Below are positions 1 through 5,606 of a DNA stretch of 8,712 nt, piece by piece; position 1 is the stretch's first letter, and each line of letters opens with the position of its first letter. Both the position numbers and the translations under genes were made by a program. The notes under the pieces were generated by a model that had not been told where the DNA came from, ran no database searches, and saw only the letters and a list, made by a program, of their open reading frames with translations. The DNA comes from CAYNEL01 sp964396225. GTDB lineage: Bacteria > Patescibacteriota > Minisyncoccia > Moranbacterales > UBA1568. The stretch lies in contig CAYNEL010000037.1 in assembly GCA_964396225.1 (NCBI GenBank), positions 1 through 8,712 of the forward strand, given 5' to 3'.

Positions 1-304
1 CCACGAAGACCATGTCCGCGCCCTTCAGCACTTCCTGGATCTCGTCACGGTTTTCCTCGGCCGCCTGGCGTCCGATCTCCGGGTTCATACCGGCCCCGAG
101 ACCCTTGGTCAGGTTCTTACCGATGTGGATCTTCTCGTTGGCCTTGGAATTGTGGAGCGCCTGCGCATCGGTGTTGATGACGATGAACTCCACGCCGCGG
201 ATCTTGGCGTCGATCATGCGCGAGACGGCGTTAGTGCCGGAACCGCCCACGCCCACCACTTTGATTTTCGCGAACGTCTCGATATTGGGTTTAATCTCCG
301 CCAT
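1..304 (-). CDS. ftsZ: Cell division GTPase FtsZ, N-terminal part (runs off left edge)
   Basis: This is the first 101 residues of FtsZ, the tubulin-like GTPase that polymerises into the cytoplasmic division ring. The protein begins MAEIKPNIETFAKIKVVGVG. The Rossmann-like glycine loop GVGGSGTN lies at residues 18-25, NTDAQAL at 44-50 (T3-type loop region) and GLGAGMNPEIG at 68-78. The tubulin signature (GGGTGTG) would come just after the window edge. The ATG at 304-302 gives the usual short N-terminal tail before the core. There is no Shine-Dalgarno sequence before it; the start context is CCTATG. It lies downstream of ftsA on the same strand, as in many bacteria, but separated by 280 bp that contain a candidate promoter. 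The missing C-terminus prevents checking the FtsA-binding tail peptide. Confidence 0.97.
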   Translation of the reverse strand, partial: MAEIKPNIETFAKIKVVGVGGSGTNAVSRMIDAKIRGVEFIVINTDAQALHNSKANEKIHIGKNLTKGLGAGMNPEIGRQAAEENRDEIQEVLKGADMVFV

Positions 305-397
305 AGGGATCGGATATTGGGGGAAAAGGATGTCGCCTGGAAACGGGAAACACGGGAAGAAAAAGGCGGGGCCGGAGGCTGGCGTGCCGTCCCGGGG

Positions 398-424
398 AAA
401 AAGAAACCGGCCTGCGAGTGCCGG
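398..424 (-). terminator. Terminator-like hairpin in the ftsZ leader
   Basis: Read on the minus strand, CCGGC (424-420), an 8-base loop, and GCCGG (411-407) are followed by TTTCTTTTT (406-398). The stem is perfect but only 5 bp, so termination would be weak or conditional. It sits between the candidate ftsZ promoter and the ftsZ start, so it could be an attenuator, or the partial end of the ftsA transcript. Confidence 0.35.
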
Positions 425-532
425 AATGAGCGTCAAACACTCAAGCGAGACACTGGCGTTCGAGGGACTGCCGTTCCTTACTGTGAAGCGCCTCCCCGAT
501 CGTGTTTCGTGTGTGTTTTTGGGTTTGTCAGG

Positions 533-562
533 ATTGTAGCACCCCTCCCCCGACCAAAGCAA
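533..562 (-). promoter_or_regulatory. Candidate sigma-70-type promoter for ftsZ
   Basis: On the minus strand TTGCTT (562-557) is followed after 18 bp by TACAAT (538-533). The -10 box is preceded by TG with one base between, the extended -10 form (TGCTACAAT). It lies just past the ftsA stop and points to ftsZ, predicting a transcript start near 526 and a leader of roughly 220 nt. The -10 match is good and the -35 match is moderate. Confidence 0.45.
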
Positions 563-584
563 GGGCCGGGGGTCGCACCCCGCT

Positions 585-1838
585 TCACGGCATGAAACGG
601 TCGAGCAGTCCCCGCACCCGGGCCGCCAGCGGCCCGAAGGACTTGGTCCACTCGCCGAGCGACTTGCCGAAGCCGGCCGAATGGAGGGCGTTCTTCTCGG
701 CCCAGAGGACCAGCCCCACCACCGTGGCGAACGCCGGGTCGTCGATCTGGTCGGCCATGCCTCGGAGCGACCGCGGATAGGCTACCTGGGCGGGCAGGCG
801 GAGCGCTTCCTTGGCCTTCTCCACCGCACCGGGAAGCTTGGCCCCACCACCGGTGAGGAGAACACCCGAAGGCAGGAGTTCCGCCCGGCCGATGGATTTC
901 AGCTCGTCGTTCACGAAACGGTAGATCTCCGAGAGGCGAGCTTCGACGATCTCGGCCACGTGTCGGGCCGAGACGCTGCCCTCCTCGTGCGGATCGAAAT
1001 CCGCGAGGTCGATCTCCTCGTCCTTGCGGATGCTCTCGGGCAGGGCGGTGCCGTAGCGAAGCTTGACCGCCTCGGCCACCTCGATCGAAGTGCGCAGGCC
1101 GATGGCGATGTCGTTGGTGATGTGGTCGGAACCGACGGGGATAACCTTGACGTGGAGCAAGTCGCTCTCCTCGAAGACGGCCAGGGTGGTGGTGGCGCCG
1201 CCGATGTTGACCATGGCGCTCCCCAACTCGCGGTGCTTGGACTGGAGGACAGCGGTGGCGCCGGCCAGGGGATCGGCCACGAAAGCGGCCAGCGAGAGCT
1301 TGGCCTGCTCGATGATACGGGTCAGATTGCGCAGGTGCGGGGTGGAACCGCCGATGAGGATGGCATCGGCCTCGAGGCGCACGCCCTTCATCCCCACCGG
1401 GTCCTTAATGTTCTTCTCGTCGTCCAGACGGAAAGATTTGGGGAGGATGTGGAGGATCTCGCGGTTGAGCGCTAGGTTGGCCCGCTGCTGGGCGCTGTCG
1501 AGCGCCCGGTCCACGTCCTCTTCCATCACTTCCCCGTCCGAGCGGCCGATGGCCACCACTCCTTGGGCGTCCTGACAGAAGAGGTCGGACCCGTTGACGT
1601 TGGCAAAAACCGGACCGGCGGCCACGCCGGCCATGTTCTCGGCGGCGGTGACGGCGGCAGTGACGGCGGAGACGGCCGCCTCGGGATCGGTAATGGCGCC
1701 GCGCCGGACGCCCTTGGACGGGACGGAACCGACGCCGATGACGCGGGGGGCTTCGCCTTCGGGATCGAGTTCAGCGATGACAACCCGCACGTGCGAAGTG
1801 CCGATATCAAGTCCGGTGATGACGGATGGGTGGGCCAT
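585..1838 (-). CDS. ftsA: Cell division protein FtsA, actin-like ATPase
   Basis: FtsA is the actin-family protein that tethers FtsZ filaments to the membrane. At 417 residues it has the normal family length. The phosphate-1 loop is GLDIGTSHVRVVIAEL (9-24), followed by the typical GSVPSKGVRRGAITD stretch (37-51). The 1C subdomain falls at roughly 80-165, phosphate-2 at VNIGGATTTLAVF (210-222) and the adenosine motif at LLTGGGAKLPG (327-337). The last 24 residues (LGEWTKSFGPLAARVRGLL and on) form a plausible amphipathic membrane-targeting helix. The start at 1838 gives the usual short tail before the first strand; no Shine-Dalgarno sequence is present and the context is GCTATG. The stop is TGA. 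It is transcribed from its own promoter at 1898-1926, ahead of ftsZ. Confidence 0.97.
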   Translation of the reverse strand: MAHPSVITGLDIGTSHVRVVIAELDPEGEAPRVIGVGSVPSKGVRRGAITDPEAAVSAVTAAVTAAENMAGVAAGPVFANVNGSDLFCQDAQGVVAIGRSDGEVMEEDVDRALDSAQQRANLALNREILHILPKSFRLDDEKNIKDPVGMKGVRLEADAILIGGSTPHLRNLTRIIEQAKLSLAAFVADPLAGATAVLQSKHRELGSAMVNIGGATTTLAVFEESDLLHVKVIPVGSDHITNDIAIGLRTSIEVAEAVKLRYGTALPESIRKDEEIDLADFDPHEEGSVSARHVAEIVEARLSEIYRFVNDELKSIGRAELLPSGVLLTGGGAKLPGAVEKAKEALRLPAQVAYPRSLRGMADQIDDPAFATVVGLVLWAEKNALHSAGFGKSLGEWTKSFGPLAARVRGLLDRFMP

Positions 1839-1890
1839 AGCGGCTTGGAAGCAAAAGAAAATCGGGAGCGGACGAGGGGTCGTTCCGCAT
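1807..1890 (-). CDS. Possible leaderless upstream ORF overlapping the ftsA start (27 codons)
   Basis: An ATG at 1890-1888 lies 7 nt past the end of the TATAAT box, where transcription would normally begin, so an mRNA starting there would be leaderless. The frame runs 27 codons (MRNDPSSAPDFLLLPSRYGP and on) to TGA at 1809-1807, overlapping the first 32 bases of ftsA in another frame. I recognise no family. It could be a translated leader that couples to or competes with ftsA, or chance. The ORF is seen; its translation is inference. Confidence 0.2.
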   Translation of the reverse strand: MRNDPSSAPDFLLLPSRYGPPIRHHRT

Positions 1891-1897
1891 ACGCCAC

Positions 1898-1926
1898 ATT
1901 ATAGACCAAAACGCAAGAGGAGACAA
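1898..1926 (-). promoter_or_regulatory. sigma-70-type promoter for ftsA
   Basis: On the minus strand TTGTCT (1926-1921) is separated by exactly 17 bp from a perfect TATAAT (1903-1898). This is the best promoter match in the window. It lies about 60 bp before the ftsA start and directly after the dgkA terminator; its -35 box shares two bases with the terminator T-run. Confidence 0.75.
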
Positions 1927-1951
1927 AAAAGCCCCACTCGGTGCGAGGGGG
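1925..1951 (-). terminator. Rho-independent terminator after dgkA
   Basis: Read on the minus strand, CCCC CTCG (1951-1944), loop CAC, CGAG (1940-1937), one bulged T, and GGGG (1935-1932) are followed after one C by six T (1930-1925). The hairpin begins on the base right after the dgkA stop codon. It closes the lepB-to-dgkA cluster and separates it from ftsA. Confidence 0.8.
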
Positions 1952-2314
1952 TCAGGAGGAAAAAAACCGGGCGAGGGGCGGGAGGAAAACGGAGAGACCG
2001 ATGATCAGGGTCGAGAGCGAAGCGAGGAGGACCGCGCCGGCCATGATGTCCTTGACCACGCGGGCGTACGGGTGGAACCCCGGCTTGAGGGCGTTCATGA
2101 TCCGCTCCACCACGGTGTTGATCATCTCGAGCACGAGGACGAACGCCACGGAAAGCACCAGGGCGGCACGCTCGGCGACGGATACCGGGACCACCTGCAC
2201 TGCCGCCACGAGGGCGATAGCCACCATCAGTTCGACCCGGAAATTGCGCTCCTCCCGGGCGACGTAGCGGAGGCCTTTCCAGGCGTATCCCAGGCTGCGG
2301 TAGAGACGGAGCAT
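1952..2314 (-). CDS. dgkA: Diacylglycerol/undecaprenol kinase, DgkA family
   Basis: This is a small integral-membrane lipid kinase of 120 residues, the usual DgkA-family length. It has the family pattern of an amphipathic N-terminal surface helix (SLGYAWKGLRYVAREERNFR, 7-26) followed by three membrane segments (about 29-45, 49-65 and 91-111). The signature LEMINTVVERIMN (62-74) carries the expected E63, N66 and E70; KDIMAGAVL (88-96) is the second conserved block. The gram-positive-like members phosphorylate undecaprenol for the cell-wall lipid carrier pool, and with an LCP protein nearby that role is plausible; the substrate cannot be read from sequence. It lies 39 bp after ybeY and is the last gene before a terminator. 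The start context is CTTATG with no Shine-Dalgarno sequence. Confidence 0.93.
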   Translation of the reverse strand: MLRLYRSLGYAWKGLRYVAREERNFRVELMVAIALVAAVQVVPVSVAERAALVLSVAFVLVLEMINTVVERIMNALKPGFHPYARVVKDIMAGAVLLASLSTLIIGLSVFLPPLARFFSS

Positions 2315-2353
2315 AAGCGGTTTGTGTTTGGGACGGCCAAGCCGATGGACCGG

Positions 2354-2842
2354 TCAGTGTTCCTCGAGCGAACGGCTGGGCGTACCGGTGAAGCGGGAGC
2401 CCCGATACGGCGCCGCCACCGTGTCCTGGATGGCGAACATTCGCCGGCCGTGCCGCATGCCGAGAAGATGAAGAACGCCGTGCGAGAGCACGAAGGCGAG
2501 CTCGTGGGCGGCCGCCACGCGGTCCTCGCGGGCGCCGGCCTTGACCCAATCGTAGCACACGAAAAGCTGTCCCAGGAACAGCGGTTCCTCCCGCGAGCGG
2601 AGGAGCGCGGCACGGGACGAGAAGCCCGGAAAGGACAGGATGTCGGTGGCCGCGTCCCGGCCGCGGTAGGCACGGTTGAGCCGCCGCATCGCCCGCGGAT
2701 CGAGGCAGACCACTTCGAGCGCCGTCCGCCGGGAGAGAAGCCTGGGAGCGGCGCGGAGGAGCGTCTCCCGCACCACCCGCCCAAACCAATGGTCGGGCAT
2801 ACGGAGCGGTGCCTCGCGGACGACGGCCAGGGAAAGCGGCAT
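2354..2842 (-). CDS. ybeY: Endoribonuclease YbeY (rRNA maturation factor)
   Basis: YbeY is a zinc-dependent single-strand endoribonuclease of the UPF0054 family, involved in 16S rRNA 3'-end maturation and 70S quality control. The zinc site HGVLHLLGMRH (121-131, H121, H125, H131) and the strand motif TDILSFP (66-72) identify it, as does LNRAYRG (55-61). At 162 residues it is of normal length. Two oddities: the usual LGDI-type motif reads LGQLF (90-94), so the common aspartate is replaced by glutamine, and the residues after the third histidine are not the usual acidic run but a basic stretch with about 20 extra residues to the end. It starts 11 bp after yqeY and is followed by dgkA, a widespread bacterial pairing. 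The start context is CGTATG with no Shine-Dalgarno sequence. Confidence 0.93.
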   Translation of the reverse strand: MPLSLAVVREAPLRMPDHWFGRVVRETLLRAAPRLLSRRTALEVVCLDPRAMRRLNRAYRGRDAATDILSFPGFSSRAALLRSREEPLFLGQLFVCYDWVKAGAREDRVAAAHELAFVLSHGVLHLLGMRHGRRMFAIQDTVAAPYRGSRFTGTPSRSLEEH

Positions 2843-2853
2843 ACGGAGAGGAC

Positions 2854-3306
2854 TTAGGCGAGCAGCTTTTCCACCATCGCCTTGACCCGGTCGCCCTCGG
2901 CCCGGCCAGCCACCTCTTTCATCGCGGCGCCCATGGCCTTGCCGAAATCCGCCTTGGATGTGAAACCGCCCGCGACGAGGGCGGCGCGCACCAGCGTCTC
3001 GAGTTCGGCGTCCGGCAGGGCGGCGGGGAGATACCCTTCGAGCACGGCCACCTCGGCCTCTTCTTTCTCGGCCAGCTCGGGCCGGCCACCGGAGCGGTAC
3101 TGTTCGATGCTGTCCCGACGCTGCTTGATGCCGCGACGGACGATCTCATGGACTTCCTGGTCGGTCAGCTCGTACACCGGCTTGCGCTTCTCGATGGCGG
3201 CGTTCTTAAGCGCGCTCTCAAGGAAACGGATGACGTCACGGCGGAAGGCGTCGCCCGCCTTCATGGCGGCCTTCAGGTCATCGCGGAGCTGGGCATAGAG
3301 TGGCAT
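2854..3306 (-). CDS. yqeY: GatB/YqeY domain protein
   Basis: This 150-residue protein matches the stand-alone YqeY family, which resembles the C-terminal tRNA-contacting helical domain of the amidotransferase subunit GatB. Its exact biochemical role is not established. Diagnostic stretches are LRDDLKAAMKAGD (7-19), a helical hairpin around ELTDQEVHEIVRRGIKQRRDSIEQYRSGGR (46-75), LEGYLPAALPDAEL (89-102) and the C-terminal ADFGKAMGAAMKEVAGRAEG (118-137). The length is typical of the family. It lies 50 bp after rpsU and 11 bp before ybeY; rpsU-yqeY is a common bacterial pair. The start context is CCTATG and no Shine-Dalgarno sequence is visible. The stop is TAA. Confidence 0.95.
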   Translation of the reverse strand: MPLYAQLRDDLKAAMKAGDAFRRDVIRFLESALKNAAIEKRKPVYELTDQEVHEIVRRGIKQRRDSIEQYRSGGRPELAEKEEAEVAVLEGYLPAALPDAELETLVRAALVAGGFTSKADFGKAMGAAMKEVAGRAEGDRVKAMVEKLLA

Positions 3307-3324
3307 AGGCGTGGGAACGAAAGT

Positions 3325-3343
3325 CCCGCCACAGGGCGGCGGG
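3325..3343 (-). terminator. GC hairpin between rpsU and yqeY, possible attenuator
   Basis: CCCGCC (3325-3330) pairs perfectly with GGCGGG (3338-3343) across a 7-base loop. On the transcribed minus strand it is followed by ACTTTCGTT, only a partial T-run. It could reduce transcription of yqeY relative to rpsU or protect the rpsU mRNA 3' end; a full terminator is unlikely. Confidence 0.35.
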
Positions 3344-3356
3344 GCTTCCGGGAAAA

Positions 3357-3611
3357 TTAACGGTTGAGTTTTTTCCTGATTTCGGTGAGGGCGTCGTTGT
3401 CGAACTTGCCCATCTTCTTCATACGCGAGATCTCCTTGCGGATCTTCACTTTGTAGAGAGCTTCCTCGCGACGCTTGGGCTTGCTCTTGTCTTCCTGACG
3501 GAAGCGGATCTTCCGTACGCGCTGGAGGGTACCGCTCTGCTGGACGCGACGCGAAAAACGCCGGATCAGGCTCTCCGGTGTCTCACGTTCCCGTTTCTTG
3601 ACTTCGATCAT
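3357..3611 (-). CDS. rpsU: Small ribosomal subunit protein bS21
   Basis: bS21 binds the 30S platform next to the 3' end of 16S rRNA, where the anti-Shine-Dalgarno lies. The 84-residue, strongly basic protein shows the family core: VKKRERETPESLIRRFSRRV (4-23), the RVRKIRFRQEDKSKPKRREE stretch (31-50) and Y53. It is longer than E. coli bS21 (71 residues) by a C-terminal tail, roughly residues 66-84, that contains an acidic patch (FDNDALTE). Unlike every other gene here, it has a maximal Shine-Dalgarno sequence 6 bases before ATG, which also fixes the start. It is 120 bp after hinT, with inverted repeats in the gap, and 50 bp before yqeY. The stop is TAA. Confidence 0.93.
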   Translation of the reverse strand: MIEVKKRERETPESLIRRFSRRVQQSGTLQRVRKIRFRQEDKSKPKRREEALYKVKIRKEISRMKKMGKFDNDALTEIRKKLNR

Positions 3612-3731
3612 AAAAAACCTCCTTTCACGTTATCACCGGTTTCGGAGCGTCCCGGTGACGGGTGGCGAGTTACGTGTCGGTCAAGACATAACCCGTCACC
3701 CGCGACCCGTGGCCCAGACCCGCGCCCGGTT
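3612..3731 (-). promoter_or_regulatory. rpsU leader with two overlapping inverted repeats
   Basis: Two perfect hairpins can form here and cannot coexist. The first pairs GGTGACGGGT (3654-3663) with ACCCGTCACC (3691-3700), 10 bp with a 27-base loop. The second pairs TCACCGG (3633-3639) with CCGGTGA (3652-3658), 7 bp with a 12-base loop; they share 3654-3658. The proximal stem ends 7 bases upstream of the Shine-Dalgarno sequence. I see no convincing promoter, so rpsU may be read through from hisS-hinT, or the first repeat may end the hinT transcript. Confidence 0.45.
3617..3625 (-). promoter_or_regulatory. Maximal Shine-Dalgarno sequence of rpsU
   Basis: Minus strand AAAGGAGGT (3625-3617) is fully complementary to the canonical 16S rRNA 3' end ACCUCCUUU, and the GGAGG core lies 6 bases (all T) before the ATG. 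It is the only clear Shine-Dalgarno sequence before any of the 11 gene starts in the window. Confidence 0.9.
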
Positions 3732-4076
3732 TCAGACTGGATGAATGTTCTCGCTCAACCGCGCCCCGCCGATGAGGTGCATATGGAGATGCGGGACCTC
3801 CTGGCCGCCGTGGGCACCCGTGCGAATGAGCAGTTTATACCCTTTCTCGGAAATCTTCAAGTCCCGGGCCAGGTCGCGGGCCACGAGGAGCATCCGGCCG
3901 AGGAGGACCTGGTCGGAATCCTCGGCGGTCTCGATCGAGAGGATGGGCTTCTTGGGAATGATGAGGACGTGCACCGGCGCGAGGGGTTTGATGTCGCGGA
4001 ACGCCAGGATCTCGTCGTCCTCATAGAGGATATCGGCGGGGATCTCCCTGTGGATGATCTTCTCGAAGACGTTCAT
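3732..4076 (-). CDS. hinT: HIT family protein (HinT-like purine nucleoside phosphoramidase)
   Basis: This 114-residue protein is a histidine-triad hydrolase. HLHMHLI at 96-102 is the triad, with H98 as the expected nucleophile, preceded by the conserved GGQEVP (90-95). The N-terminal part has the HinT pattern: FEKIIHREIPADILYEDDE (4-22), FRDIKPLAPVHVLIIPKK (26-43). HinT-type enzymes cleave AMP from lysyl- or other aminoacyl-AMP adducts and nucleoside phosphoramidates. It starts only 6 bp after hisS, which makes co-transcription and perhaps translational coupling likely, and suggests a role in removing aminoacyl-adenylates. The start context is CCTATG with no Shine-Dalgarno sequence at the right distance. 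The stop is TGA. Confidence 0.93.
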   Translation of the reverse strand: MNVFEKIIHREIPADILYEDDEILAFRDIKPLAPVHVLIIPKKPILSIETAEDSDQVLLGRMLLVARDLARDLKISEKGYKLLIRTGAHGGQEVPHLHMHLIGGARLSENIHPV

Positions 4077-4082
4077 AGGGCT

Positions 4083-5537
4083 TCAACGGTTCTCCCGGTC
4101 CTCTTCCTCCTCCTCTTCGGTGAATTCCCCGATCGGCCGCTCGTGGTGGAACTGCTGATTGTTCTTGAGGAGCTTCTTGACCGCCGGGACGAGTTTCGGG
4201 CGCGTCACCGTCTCCTGGGTGCCACTCACCATGTCCTTGATGATGACCGTCTCGTCGAGGGCCTCCTTCTGACCCAGGATGAGGGCCACCTCGGCGCCCA
4301 AGCGGTTGGCCGCGCGCATCTGGGACTTGAGGCTCCCCCGTCCGAAGCTCTCGGCCACTAGGATGCCGTTCTTCTCGAGCTCCGCAAAAAGGCGCAGGCT
4401 TTTCTTCTTGGCGAGATCGCCGAGCTGGGCGAGGAAGACGCGCGGACGGGGCGGCAGGTAGGCTTTGGCCTGGCTGCGCTCCATCTCGATGACGATGCGG
4501 TCGAGACCGAGACCGAAACCGATGGCCGGTGTCTTCTCGCCCCCAATGGATTCGATGAGACGGTCGTAGCGGCCGCCGCCGCCCAAGGCGAAACGCTTAC
4601 CTTCGGCACGATCCACGGAGTAGATCTCGAAGACGGTGTTGGTGTAGTAGTCCAGACCGCGGACGAGGCGCGGATTGATGGAGTACGGCAACTCGAGCTC
4701 GTCGAGATACTCGAGGAGCTTCTTGAAGTGCGCCCGCGATTCGGGGTCGAGGTAGTCCACTGCCTGCGGCGCCTGGGCCACCACCTGCTGGCACTTGTCT
4801 TCCTTGCAGTCGAGGATGCGGAGCGGGTTAGTGGCGAGCCGCTCGCGGCAGTTCTGGCAGAGCTTGTGCTTGTGCGACTCGAGGAAACGCACCAGGATCT
4901 TCTCGTACTCACGGCGCGACTCGGGCGTCCCGATGGAGTTCACCTGGAACTCGATGTGCTTCAAGCCGAGCTGGGTGAGGACACGATGGGCCAGTTGGAT
5001 GAGCTGGGCGTCGAGGATAGGGTCGGTCTCGCCGAAAACGTCGAAATTGGCCTGCCAGAACTCGCGGTAACGACCGTCCTGGGGGCGGTCGTAGCGGTAC
5101 ACGGGACCCGTCGAGAAAAGCTTGATGGGCTTGGGCGAGACGTTCATCCCGTGCTCGATGTAGGCCCGGGCGATGCCGGCCGTCATCTCGGGCCGGAGCG
5201 CCACCCGGTCGCCGCCGCGGGTGTTGAAGACGTAGATCTCCTTTTCCACAATGTCCGTCCCCTCGCCCACCGAGCGGGTGAAGAGGTTGGCGTACTCAAG
5301 GAGCGGCACGTCGATGCGCTGGAAGCCGTACTCCTGGCAGGCACTCGAGAGGAAGCGACGTACCCGCTCCCAGTAGGGTTGGTGGGCGGGCAGGAGGTCA
5401 CGCATCCCGCGGAGCGTCTGGAGCAGGAGGGGATCCTCCTTGGGGAGGGCGTCGTGCTTCGGCCGGATGGCGGCCTTGGGTTTGGTAGCCTTCCTCTGGG
5501 GACGAGCGGCCCGGGCGGTCTTCTTTTTCTGCGGCAT
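4083..5537 (-). CDS. hisS: Histidyl-tRNA synthetase
   Basis: This class II synthetase charges tRNA-His with histidine. Motif 2 is STGPVYRYDRPQDGRYREFW (142-161), the histidine-binding stretch is LVRGLDYYTNTVFEIY (291-306), followed by GGGGRYD (319-325), and motif 3 is GFGLGLDRI (340-348). The anticodon-binding domain spans about 364-458. The protein is 484 residues, longer than the usual ~420-430, because of a lysine/arginine/alanine-rich N-terminal tail (1-34) and a C-terminal tail ending in six consecutive glutamates (474-479). Four cysteines (C227, C230, C244, C249) in the insertion region could form a zinc knuckle. It lies 69 bp after lepB and 6 bp before hinT. The ATG at 5537 follows the CGTATG context; an internal M45 start would cut into the conserved domain. 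Confidence 0.96.
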   Translation of the reverse strand: MPQKKKTARAARPQRKATKPKAAIRPKHDALPKEDPLLLQTLRGMRDLLPAHQPYWERVRRFLSSACQEYGFQRIDVPLLEYANLFTRSVGEGTDIVEKEIYVFNTRGGDRVALRPEMTAGIARAYIEHGMNVSPKPIKLFSTGPVYRYDRPQDGRYREFWQANFDVFGETDPILDAQLIQLAHRVLTQLGLKHIEFQVNSIGTPESRREYEKILVRFLESHKHKLCQNCRERLATNPLRILDCKEDKCQQVVAQAPQAVDYLDPESRAHFKKLLEYLDELELPYSINPRLVRGLDYYTNTVFEIYSVDRAEGKRFALGGGGRYDRLIESIGGEKTPAIGFGLGLDRIVIEMERSQAKAYLPPRPRVFLAQLGDLAKKKSLRLFAELEKNGILVAESFGRGSLKSQMRAANRLGAEVALILGQKEALDETVIIKDMVSGTQETVTRPKLVPAVKKLLKNNQQFHHERPIGEFTEEEEEEDRENR

Positions 5538-5606
5538 ACGACGGTTGGATGGGTTAGGGCTCCGGTGCGAGCGTCCCCACGGGACGTCCGACTGGCCAAT
5601 AGGCGG

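Larger units (their letters stand above)
305..584 (-). other. ftsA-ftsZ intergenic leader (280 bp)
   Basis: This unusually long gap separates ftsA from ftsZ. I see no convincing gene in it on either strand. Read in the ftsZ direction it contains, in order, a candidate extended -10 promoter (533-562), about 100 bases without clear features, a small GC hairpin followed by a T-rich run (398-424), a second pyrimidine-rich tract near 357-366, and then the ftsZ start without a Shine-Dalgarno sequence. It probably acts as a long 5' leader for ftsZ. Confidence 0.5.

Noticed and set aside
12..595. Plus-strand frames across the ftsZ start and the ftsA-ftsZ gap
   Set aside because: They overlap FtsZ coding sequence antisense and show no family features.
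1899..2789. Long minus-strand frame of 296 codons across ybeY and dgkA
   Set aside because: It is a shadow frame, rich in arginine, glycine, alanine and proline as expected from high-GC DNA, while the overlapping frames encode clear YbeY and DgkA.
5565..5583. Small inverted repeat CGTCCC/GGGACG in the lepB-hisS gap
   Set aside because: Only 6 bp with a 3-base loop and no T-run or promoter elements next to it; likely chance in GC-rich DNA.
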